Below the pieces are notes generated by a model, which made no database searches, had not been told where the DNA came from, and saw only the letters and a program-made list of their open reading frames with translations. The position numbers and the translations under genes were made by a program. Shown here one piece after another: positions 48,193 through 55,237 of a stretch of DNA of 64,000 bases. Every line of letters begins with the position of its first letter. Within the stretch, counting starts at the first letter, position 1. Source of the stretch: Marinobacterium profundum (GTDB taxonomy: Bacteria > Pseudomonadota > Gammaproteobacteria > Pseudomonadales > Balneatricaceae); the NCBI RefSeq assembly GCF_001528745.1, contig NZ_BCNS01000080.1:1-64000 (forward strand), read 5' to 3'.

Positions 48193-48693
48193 ATGAGTAA
48201 TGTTTACCCGCGCAATTTCTCCCATATCGGCATCTCCGTACCGGATCTCGAAAAAGCTGTCGAGTTTTATACCCAGGTGATGGGCTGGTATCTGATTATG
48301 AAACCCACCGAAATCGTTGAAGACGACAGCCCCATCGGTGAGATGTGCACCGATGTATTCGGCAGCAACTGGGACAGATTCCGCATCGCCCACCTTTCAA
48401 CCGGTGATCGCATAGGCGTGGAACTGTTTGAATTCAAGGGTCAGGTTAACCCTGAAAACAATTTTGAATACTGGAAGACCGGCATATTCCACTTCTGCGT
48501 GCAGGACCCGAATGTCGAAGAACTGGCCGAGCGCATCGTCGCCGCCGGCGGCAAAAAGCGCATGGAAAAACCGCGCTACTACTACCCTGGCGAAAAGCCC
48601 TACCGCATGATCTATATGGAAGACCCGTTTGGAAACATTCTGGAAATCTACAGCCACAGCTATGAACTGATCTACGGCGCCGGCGCCTATTAA
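48193..48693 (+). CDS. VOC-superfamily (glyoxalase/dioxygenase-like) protein
   Basis: I use the ATG at 48193 (166 residues, MSNVYPRNFSHIG), with AGGAAG upstream; the frame further upstream overlaps the palindrome. It has the paired beta-alpha-beta folds of VOC enzymes: FSHIGISVPDLEKAVEFYTQ at the start, GIFHFCVQDPNVEEL in the middle and MEDPFGNILEIYSHSYE near the end, with His11, His103 and Glu150-type metal ligands. The substrate is unknown. The divergent LysR gene probably controls it. Confidence 0.85.
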   Translation: MSNVYPRNFSHIGISVPDLEKAVEFYTQVMGWYLIMKPTEIVEDDSPIGEMCTDVFGSNWDRFRIAHLSTGDRIGVELFEFKGQVNPENNFEYWKTGIFHFCVQDPNVEELAERIVAAGGKKRMEKPRYYYPGEKPYRMIYMEDPFGNILEIYSHSYELIYGAGAY

Positions 48694-48694
48694 T

Positions 48695-48741
48695 CAGACA
48701 GCAGACAGCAGACAGCAGATAGCAGATAGCAGATAGCAGAT
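48695..48741. repeat. heptamer tandem repeat (GCAGACA/GCAGATA)
   Basis: About 6.7 copies of a 7-base unit directly after the VOC stop codon. The first three copies read CAGACA, the following ones CAGATA, so it is an imperfect microsatellite that has grown in two phases. It lies outside any gene. Confidence 0.9.
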
Positions 48742-48858
48742 CGATTATTACAATCGACCAGATGAAGCAGGGAAGCTTCATGCTTAAGCAGGATTGCAGG
48801 CGCAAGCCTGCTAACGCGTTACCAATAACGACTCACGATTCACCCGCACCAACATCCA

Positions 48859-49227
48859 TCAGCCGAAGACCAACCCATGCAGCAAGCGCCCCGGCACCAG
48901 CAGTGCGCCCAGGGCAGCACCCAGCGTACCCAGATAAGCCCCCAGCGCAAAAGCCCTGTGCCGGCGTATACTGCCAAGGCGCGCCGAGGCCACGGATACG
49001 GCCACGCAAATCAGCACCCAGATCGACAGCAGGTGAATGGGGCCATAGCCATAAAACCAGTCCACAAAACCCTGTATTCCGAAGGACGACAGCGACACCA
49101 CAAGCATCGCCAACATCCAGGACCAGCCCAACGCCCGATGCCGCCTGGTGCCCTTGGGCAACAACAGCTGTACCAGGCCTGCAAGCAGCACCCAGAGTGC
49201 CGCAACTATATGTATCCACAGGGTCAT
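48859..49227 (-). CDS. DUF2306 family four-TM membrane protein
   Basis: The 122-residue protein has four TM helices (about 2-22, 35-52, 64-82, 93-116). The conserved H in WIHIVAALWVLLAGLVQLL and the motif KGTRRHRALGWSWM suit the DUF2306 family, whose function is unknown. It is an orphan between the VOC gene and a MITE. No promoter stands out. Confidence 0.75.
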   Translation of the reverse strand: MTLWIHIVAALWVLLAGLVQLLLPKGTRRHRALGWSWMLAMLVVSLSSFGIQGFVDWFYGYGPIHLLSIWVLICVAVSVASARLGSIRRHRAFALGAYLGTLGAALGALLVPGRLLHGLVFG

Positions 49228-49429
49228 GAATCAAAGCGCTCGCAGACTGCATCAGGATGCCGCAAGCATTCACCAGACATGGGCGAAACGCAATACTCAG
49301 GCTTGCAGTAACAGGCGATTAGCAAAGCGCAGCTCGGCCATCCAGGTCAAGCTGCACTCAACGGACAGGCGACAAACCGGCAAAACGCGGACAGCGTCAG
49401 AACAGACAGCGGCGCCGATGACGCTAGCA

Positions 49430-49592
49430 GCAGCCTGTCGGGCTTGACCGGTCGTAGCGAGGGAAAGGTCGATTTGAGTTAGTTTTTGAGCTCTTTTGAG
49501 GCAAATAGTGGTTCTATTTAACAAAAAAGAGAACGAAAAATAACCACATTCGGCTTTGCCGCAGTAGATCAGTGTTAAGTCCGACAGGCTGC
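49430..49592. mobile_element. MITE-like element, family A, full 163-bp copy 4 (inverted orientation)
   Basis: Ends GCAGCCTGTCGGGCTT and AAGTCCGACAGGCTGC, with the core in the opposite direction to the copies at 33379 and 50557 (AATAGTGGTTCTATTTAAC on the plus strand). CA lies on both flanks. Confidence 0.85.
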
Positions 49593-49659
49593 CAACTAGC
49601 GTCAGGGGCGGATACACCGAAGAATACTCAGAGGTACAGCTGCACGGAGGTAGCGCCTT

Positions 49660-49761
49660 TCAGCGAACCAGCATCATGCCAAACGTAATAAGAGTTGCAC
49701 CGTAAATAAGCTTTTCCACGAGTTCGATATCCAGGTGAAATGGGTGCTGCATGTGTGCCAT
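49660..49761 (-). CDS. 33-aa small protein with a strong upstream promoter
   Basis: The ORF encodes MAHMQHPFHLDIELVEKL followed by a hydrophobic helix (IYGATLITFGMMLV) and a terminal Arg. AAGG lies 6 bases upstream of the ATG. A near-consensus promoter on the same strand starts a transcript about 100 nt upstream. I do not recognise a family; a membrane microprotein or a type I toxin-like peptide are possible. A MITE lies 67 bp downstream. Confidence 0.5.
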   Translation of the reverse strand: MAHMQHPFHLDIELVEKLIYGATLITFGMMLVR

Positions 49762-49870
49762 GAGGCCTTTTAGTCCTGTCGGTTACAGTTAAATTTAAGA
49801 AGGTCGGAGCTACGAACTGAGGGCGGCAAATGCCGTCTGGAGCGAGGCGTGTCACGACTTGAGGCGCGCG

Positions 49871-49898
49871 ATTATAGAGTTTTTGTGCAGTGCGTCAA
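49871..49898 (-). promoter_or_regulatory. near-consensus sigma-70 promoter
   Basis: Minus strand: -35 TTGACG (49893-49898), 16-bp spacer, -10 TATAAT (49871-49876). The only downstream ORF is the 33-aa gene, with a leader of about 100 nt. The remainder of 49900-50187 shows nothing I can identify. Confidence 0.8.
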
Positions 49899-50187
49899 TA
49901 GCCAAAAACAGAAATAGTTGCAAAGATCGCAAAAATATTCTAGCCAGGGAAAAATCCTCTTTTTACCCTCGTTTTCAAAGCAATTTCCGTACCCCTGAGA
50001 CACCCTTTCCGAGCGTGTATTTCACCCGTCAGCCAGGCCCACCGACGCGGTCTGAAGTGGCGAAAACGGTCGGTCCGGTGCCTGCAAAGCAGGCCCCTGC
50101 CGGAGTTAAAATCTCTCCGTTGCAGCTAGCCGCCCCATGACCCTGCACATCAGGCAGCGCCGCGCCTGGCTTAGCCACAGCAGAACG

Positions 50188-50439
50188 TCACTCACCCAAG
50201 CGCTCTAAGGTTGCCATAAATCGGTCCAGATCATCGCTACGTTCGAAATCAAACTTGTGCTTGTTGTGAAAATAGATATAAAGCGTCACCCGGCCATCGG
50301 TCATGGATACCGTATAGCCATCATATTCGGCCCTGGCCGTGATGCCATCCAGCACATAACCCTCTGCGCTTTTCTCGCCGTGCTGCGTAATGACATTGAA
50401 CGCCTTGAGCGCCGTGACCACACTGAATCTATGTTCCAT
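50188..50439 (-). CDS. DUF3081-like small protein
   Basis: I use the ATG at 50439 (83 residues, MEHRFSVVTALKAFNVITQHG). The longer frame reaches into a MITE and has no coding look before this point. YVLDGITARAEYDGYTVSMTDGRVTLYIYFHNKHKFDFE resembles the DUF3081 family of small marine-gammaproteobacterial proteins; the function is unknown. I am only moderately sure of the family. Confidence 0.65.
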   Translation of the reverse strand: MEHRFSVVTALKAFNVITQHGEKSAEGYVLDGITARAEYDGYTVSMTDGRVTLYIYFHNKHKFDFERSDDLDRFMATLERLGE

Positions 50440-50556
50440 AACCCGTCCTACGGTAGTTGACAGCCAGCGCCCATGCGTCGGTGAAAACGCCAGCGGGCAA
50501 ACTGCAGATACGCCCATTGCAACGCTGGCAACAGATGCAAAAAAACCAGTAACCTG

Positions 50557-50719
50557 GCAGCCTGTCGGACTGAACACTAATCTACTGCGAAAAAGCCGAT
50601 TTTGGTCATTTTTCGCGCTCTTTTTCGTTAAATAGAACCACTATTCGTCTCAAAAGAGCTCAAAAACTGCCTCAAAACGGACTTTCCCTCGCTAAGATTG
50701 GTCAAGTCTGACAGGCTGC
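50557..50719. mobile_element. MITE-like element, family A, full 163-bp copy 5 (inserted in a gene)
   Basis: Ends GCAGCCTGTCGGACTG and the complement near 50704-50719, with the core TTAAATAGAACCACTATTCG in the same direction as 33379. It interrupts the 3' part of the adjacent DCC-family gene on the minus strand. Confidence 0.85.
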
Positions 50720-50978
50720 TAGCCAGCCACCGATAGCCCGGCAGCCGCTGCCAAATCAGCATGAATGTGGCCACGCCCGTCACCAGACGCCCGTTTTCAT
50801 CCAGCCCATGTAGCAGGGCCATCGCCGCCAGATAGTCCACCCCCACCGACGCCAGCCGCTGTGGCTGCGCAACTATGTCGACCCACTCGATCCGGTGCTG
50901 GCTGTCCAGGCGCCGGTAGTGCGCAATCTCGCGGCGACACAGACCGCAGCTGCCATCATAGAAAATTACAGGTTTCAT
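50628..50978 (-). pseudogene. DCC-family (DUF393) thiol-disulfide oxidoreductase-like gene truncated by a MITE
   Basis: Residues 1-86 look like a normal DCC-family protein (FYDGSCGLCRRE at about 6-17 with the CxxC pair; HGLDENGRLVTGVATFMLIW). From residue 87 on, SSLSDLTNLS and the rest are read from the MITE at 50557-50719 up to a stop inside it. The usual C-terminal helices of about 30-40 residues are missing. The remnant may still be expressed, but it is probably inactive. Confidence 0.75.
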
Positions 50979-51143
50979 GGGAGGGCTATACGGATGCGCA
51001 GGGGGGATTGGTTCACTTGGCAGGGTCTGGTCGGTAACGAATGTTTGCCGTTTCGGTATCCAGATTTAGCGGCTATTTGAATGATTATCGGTACACAGGT
51101 CGATATGTGGCTTTGGTGAAGTGCGTATTTCGCCTCCCGGCGA

Positions 51144-51177
51144 CCTACTTTCCTTGTAACGTGACAAGGAAAGTAGG
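51144..51177. repeat. 14-bp perfect palindromic hairpin (copy 1)
   Basis: CCTACTTTCCTTGT and ACAAGGAAAGTAGG pair perfectly around a 6-nt loop. The same stem recurs at 51561 and, in the right array, at 59403, with a variant at 57761. Confidence 0.85.
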
Positions 51178-51560
51178 CAAAGGAAGCACGCCACCCATCA
51201 GCCGGCCTACGGCTTCACTGCGCGCCGGAACTTTGCTCCGGACGCAGCTAACGGCACATCCTGTGCCTAATCTGCGGCTCGACAGTCCCTGTCTCGCCCC
51301 TTCGGGTCTGATCGGAGCAAAATCCCAGTGCTCGTCGGCTGCTGAGGGGGATGAAAGCCGTTCTGATAGTTTGAGCGATTTAATGAAACCTGCGCAGCCT
51401 GACTCCCTGCGAAAGCTTGCGATGGCCGTAGGAGTCACGCCCCGCGACGAAGCCTTTTCGCCGCGTTCAGAGTTCAGAGTGCGAGGGCTGCCGTTGATGG
51501 CATGTCAGTAAACGGGAAGATATGTAGTTTTCGTGAAGCACGTATTTCGCCTCCCGGCGA

Positions 51561-51594
51561 CCTACTTTCCTTGTAACGTGACAAGGAAAGTAGG
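51561..51594. repeat. 14-bp perfect palindromic hairpin (copy 2)
   Basis: Identical stem and loop to the copy at 51144. It opens the second unit of the left repeat array. Confidence 0.85.
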
Positions 51595-51893
51595 CAAAGG
51601 AAACACGCCCCCGATGAAGCCTTTTCGCTGCGCTCTACGCCCATTCTGCGGGCGCCGCTAACGCACATCCATGTGCGAATCGGCGTCGATACAGTCCCTG
51701 TATCGCCCCTTCGGGCCTATTCACAGAATGGCCTCAGTGCTCGCCGGCTTCATAAGGGGATGGGAGCCGTTCTGATCGATCTGCTGTGATCTACTCCCTT
51801 CGGGTCTGATCGGAGCAAAATCCCGGTGCACGTCGGCTGCTTAGGGGATAAGAGCCGTTCAAAAGTTGGTCGCAAGTCCATCGTTGACGTTAC

Positions 51894-52260
51894 TAAGCCT
51901 GTGCACTGAGGAGTCCCTGTTGTACCATCGGTCGATCCGTCTCCCTTTAGTAACAGGCAGTAGACGGTCAGCAGGCATCGCAGCGGATGCGCCCTGCCAC
52001 AAAACACCGCCAGGCGCACCGGCAACAAGAGCCCCGCGCCCAGTAATACAGACACAAGCACCACCACAATCGTCAGCCGAGCACGGAAGCCAGGCCAAGT
52101 GATACATCACCTCACTCCCCCTTCCAAACTCCCTGACCCGCGCCTAGCGCCTCTAGCATTCCATAACAGTGCGGGCGGTAGCGTGGTTTTTCGGTTTGGT
52201 GGCAAGTGGTGATGCGTGACCTGGCCCTATCATTGTGCAGAAGGCAAAAGACACGACCTG
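51894..52260. repeat. GC-rich direct repeat D1 (about 365 bp)
   Basis: Very similar to 53223-53580 (D2). Long identical blocks include GACGGTCAGCAGGCATCGCA and CATTCCATAACAGTGCGGGC. D1 stands just in front of the 206-aa gene and D2 just in front of the RT gene. Apparent minus-strand ORFs in the two copies are in different frames, so it is probably non-coding. Confidence 0.8.
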
Positions 52261-52300
52261 GCCGAATGACCCACGATATTGTTGCCATAGGGAGCAGAGA

Positions 52301-52921
52301 ATGTCGGACATAACACTCAACGTCATCAATAAATCCAATGATCAAAACAACTCTGAATTTGTAATATTTTCCAAGAATACTTTCGGCGGTTCTGATAACA
52401 GATCAGTTGCATGGAAGGTGATTCGAAATCTTGGTCAAGATGATACTCACTCTTTTGTATATTCAAGCGATTTTTTCGTTTCTGTCGAAGATAGCTATGG
52501 AAATTACACGCCACAGTTGAGAGCAAACCCGGGATACCTATTTGCCATGATCAAGGATGAAACTGGTGACGTCATACAACATGTAGGGACAGAAAATTAT
52601 GGAAATGCATTCAAGGTCGAAAATCGCCTTGAGCAAGGCTCCATAAAAGCGAAGATTTACAAAGATGCAAAGCTATTTAACTCAAGCCCAAGTTTGGCTC
52701 CAGACCAAAAAGTCACATTTGAATTAAATCCGATAATTAATATAAGTGCTGTTTCACATATTCAGGAAGGTAATACTATAGAATCTGCGGCCGTTTCGTC
52801 GAAGCCTTCTGAAATATCTTTATTGGGAATTAAGTCTGCCGATATTGTTGTTACCGGTGGTGGGCCTGGCAGCGCTGCTGAGCCGTTCAAGTTTGAATTA
52901 GACAATGTGATTAAATCATAA
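52301..52921 (+). CDS. 206-aa protein of unknown function in the island
   Basis: I use the ATG at 52301 (MSDITLNVINKSND) with a GGAG upstream; the frame continues into the repeat D1. The protein has no signal peptide or TM segment and looks beta-rich: FVIFSKNTFGG, VAWKVIRNLGQDDTHSFVYS, EISLLGIKSADIVVTGGGPG. It is not a family I can name. The codons are AT-rich, unlike the core genome. It is set between direct repeats, like a cassette. An unrecognised defence or secreted factor is possible, but nothing shows which. Confidence 0.65.
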   Translation: MSDITLNVINKSNDQNNSEFVIFSKNTFGGSDNRSVAWKVIRNLGQDDTHSFVYSSDFFVSVEDSYGNYTPQLRANPGYLFAMIKDETGDVIQHVGTENYGNAFKVENRLEQGSIKAKIYKDAKLFNSSPSLAPDQKVTFELNPIINISAVSHIQEGNTIESAAVSSKPSEISLLGIKSADIVVTGGGPGSAAEPFKFELDNVIKS

Positions 52922-52988
52922 GCTTTCAACGAATAAGAAAAATTAATGGCAGTTTTCAAGAATAAAGTCTTGTATTTTACTCCAGCAC

Positions 52989-53051
52989 GTAGGTCAGGAT
53001 TAGGAACGAATCCCAACATTACATAAAAACCAAGATGACCTCGTATCATAT
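52989..53051 (+). repeat. orphan REP with the leader of the RAYT gene
   Basis: GTAGGTCAGGATTAGGAACG...CCCAAC plus the following sequence down to CGTATCATATGGAGG closely copies 55882-55950, the region just before the RAYT start, but no transposase follows. It lies right behind the 206-aa gene. Confidence 0.7.
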
Positions 53052-53210
53052 GGAGGCGTTCTGATCGATCTGCGGTTATTTACTCCGGGCCAATTCGCCG
53101 AAAGAGTACAGTCTTCGCCAGCTTATGGCCAGGAATGGCCTCCTGTAGTCAGAAAATGCAGGATAAATTGTCTGTTCAAAGGGGATTCGGAGCCACTCTG
53201 ATATTTCGTT
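53052..53210. repeat. fragment of the extragenic repeat array (left orientation)
   Basis: Parts such as TTCTGATCGATCTG occur also at 51771, and GTAGTCAGAAAATGCAGGA is the inverted counterpart of 58750-58780. This shows the array once covered more of the island. Confidence 0.55.
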
Positions 53211-53222
53211 GCCAAGCGGTAC

Positions 53223-53580
53223 TAAATCTGTGCACAGAGCAGTCTCTGTTGTAACATCGGTCAATCCGTCCTCATTCAGTAACCAGGATGTAGACGGTCA
53301 GCAGGCATCGCAGCGGATGCGCCCTGCCACAAAACACCGCCAGGCGCACCGGTAACAAGAGCAGGCGCCCCGGCAATAGCACCACCGACAATCGTCAGCC
53401 GAGCACGGAAGCCAGGCCAGGTGTACATCACCCCACTTCCCTTCCAAACTCCCTGACCCGCGCCCAGCGCCTCTAGCATTCCATAACAGTGCGGGCGGTA
53501 GCGTGGTTTTTCGGCAGGTGGAAAGTAGTGATGCATGGTCTGACCCTCCTATTGTGGCAGAAAGCAAAAGACATGACCCC
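53223..53580. repeat. GC-rich direct repeat D2 (about 360 bp)
   Basis: Second copy of D1 (51894-52260), ending about 60 bp before the RT start. The GC-rich repeat passes abruptly into AT-rich sequence near 53600. Confidence 0.8.
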
Positions 53581-53643
53581 GCGCCTTTCGTACATCTGCG
53601 TCCGAAACACAAGCTTATAACTATCTTATTGAAAGGACTTTCG

Positions 53644-55068
53644 ATGCCAACCGTTAGTTTGCACACTGCATTTTCAGTAGAAACACTTACCACCTACTTT
53701 CAAGACAACATACGCACATCTGCCGGCAGAGGTATAGATGGTGTTAATGGATTAACTTTTTCTGAAAATTTACCAGAGAAATTAGAATCAATATCAAGCA
53801 AGGTTTTCACTCAAAAATATAGATATACCCCTTACCTCGAGGTTATTAAATCTAAAGGAAGAGGAAAGACACCAAGAATAATTTCCAAACCAACAGTCAA
53901 AGACAAGTTGGTGTTATTTGCAATAAAAGAAGAGCTACACAAACTTTTTCCAGACAGCATCCCTAACAAGTTACCCAACACATACATTAGAAACATAAAA
54001 GAAAAATTTAAAATTATTGATTGCGAAAAAACAGCATACTTAAAAATAGATATAAAAGGATTTTATGATAATTTAAATAGAGAAAAAATCCTATTAAATT
54101 TAAAGGGAATTTCTGGGAACGATGAATTCGTTACATTAGTAAGACGAGCTTTATTAAACAAAACGGTACCTAAAGGTTATAATAAAAAGGATTCTCATAA
54201 ATATAAGACGGCAACCGGAGTTCCACAAGGATTATCTATATCTAATATCCTTGCTGAAATATATATGAAAGAATTCGATGATCACTTTTCAAAAAAGGGA
54301 ACAGGCTACTTTAGATACGTCGATGATATATTAATATTTTCCGACATTAACGAAATAGAAAAAATTGAAGGAGAGATCTACTCTAAACTATCAGATATTG
54401 ATTTAAATAGTCATGATTATGACGACGGAAGTAGGAAGAGTGAAAAAGGGAGCATAAAAGACAACTTTCAATATTTGGGTTATGAAATAAACTCATCCTC
54501 CATTACCGTAAAAAATACAACAGTTAATAGATATATTGAATCCATAATTTCTATGTTTACTAATTTCAAAAATAATGCTGAGCGCCGCGAGAAAGAATCA
54601 AAATTCTTAAACATTGAGCAGATTAAAGAAATATTCATTCTCGAACTTAATGAAAAAATCACAGGAGCAATTAGTGAGAATAAAAAATATGGATGGATGT
54701 TCTACTTTGTCGAAATCAACGACATATATTTACTTCACAAAATTGATGGAATTATCAAAAAGCAATTCGGTAGATTGAGTTTATTTTCCAAAAAAGCACC
54801 AGAAAACAGAAGCAAAAAAAATATAAATGGGCTCTGCAGCTTATTGCGAACCTATTACGCCATAAGACATGACCTATTTGGTGGATATATTCACAACTAT
54901 AGCATTTATGAAACCAGAGCTGAAAAACTGTCTTATCTTGTTAAGTTTGGATATATAGCTCACTATGATGACAAGTCATTTTCCGATGAGGAAATAGAAA
55001 AAATTTTTATATCTGCAAAAAAATCAAAACTATTGAAGTTAGAGCTAGATGTTGGTAATATCTCTTGA
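53644..55068 (+). CDS. defence-type reverse transcriptase (non-intron, non-retron architecture)
   Basis: I place the start at the ATG at 53644 (474 residues), with AAAGGAC 7 bases upstream; the frame before it runs into D2. RT motifs are clear: KTPRIISKPTVKDKL (fingers, about 75-89), motif A YLKIDIKGFYDNL (catalytic Asp136), motif B TGVPQGLSISNILAEIYM (191-208), motif C FRYVDDILIF (Asp227, Asp228) and motif D/E NFQYLGYEI (274-282). The 190-residue C-terminal part is helical and basic and has neither a maturase nor an HNH domain, so this is not a group II intron protein. A SLATT gene follows. Confidence 0.9.
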   Translation: MPTVSLHTAFSVETLTTYFQDNIRTSAGRGIDGVNGLTFSENLPEKLESISSKVFTQKYRYTPYLEVIKSKGRGKTPRIISKPTVKDKLVLFAIKEELHKLFPDSIPNKLPNTYIRNIKEKFKIIDCEKTAYLKIDIKGFYDNLNREKILLNLKGISGNDEFVTLVRRALLNKTVPKGYNKKDSHKYKTATGVPQGLSISNILAEIYMKEFDDHFSKKGTGYFRYVDDILIFSDINEIEKIEGEIYSKLSDIDLNSHDYDDGSRKSEKGSIKDNFQYLGYEINSSSITVKNTTVNRYIESIISMFTNFKNNAERREKESKFLNIEQIKEIFILELNEKITGAISENKKYGWMFYFVEINDIYLLHKIDGIIKKQFGRLSLFSKKAPENRSKKNINGLCSLLRTYYAIRHDLFGGYIHNYSIYETRAEKLSYLVKFGYIAHYDDKSFSDEEIEKIFISAKKSKLLKLELDVGNIS

Positions 55069-55216
55069 AGTCGCCCTGTGCTTATTCTTTAAGAATGAGT
55101 ACATTAGTCACCATCTCAAGATGACTGGCTTTGGTAACCACTCAGCCTAGCTGTTTCTAATCTGGATAACTTTAGATTTTCAGAATTGATTACTTATGAT
55201 TTTAAAGGGCGACTTC
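55067..55216 (+). ncRNA. candidate structured non-coding RNA between RT and SLATT
   Basis: The 170-bp gap is closed by a perfect 11-bp stem: GAAGTCGCCCT (55067-55077, starting inside the RT stop codon) and AGGGCGACTTC (55206-55216). Inside are several hairpins, for example CTTATTC/GAATGAG around TTTAA near 55083-55101, CATCT/AGATG, and TTGGT/AACCA within GGCT/AGCC. The gap has no ORF. RNAs in this position serve as template or cofactor in several defence RT systems; the role here is inferred. Confidence 0.65.
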
Positions 55217-55237
55217 TTTAAGGCTGGAAAATAATAC

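Larger units (their letters stand above)
51124..51870. repeat. left extragenic repeat array of the island
   Basis: Two tandem GC-rich units of about 417 bp start at 51124 and 51541, each beginning with CGTATTTCGCCTCCCGG and a long palindrome. They go on through CTGTATCGCCCCTTCGGG-type and GCCGGCTTCATAAGGGG-type blocks. A third partial unit ends near 51870. Equivalent sequence lies inverted at 57338-57820 and 58520-59455. No ORF here has coding character. Confidence 0.75.

Noticed and set aside
48695-48741. CRISPR-like array
   Set aside because: The unit is only 7 bp with no spacers and no cas genes; it is a simple microsatellite.
50979-51123. Possible gene between the DCC remnant and the left array
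   Set aside because: Only short frames without starts or coding character.
51859-53536. Minus-strand ORFs in D1 and D2 (e.g. the one containing GAPGGVLWQGASAAMPADRL)
   Set aside because: The two copies share DNA but the frame breaks between them, starts lack ribosome-binding sites, and no family is recognisable. Treated as non-coding repeat.
53644-55068. RT as a group II intron protein or a retron RT
   Set aside because: There is no maturase X or HNH domain after the palm, no intron-like 5' and 3' ends around the gene, and the RNA candidate lies downstream rather than in the retron position. A defence-type RT fits better.
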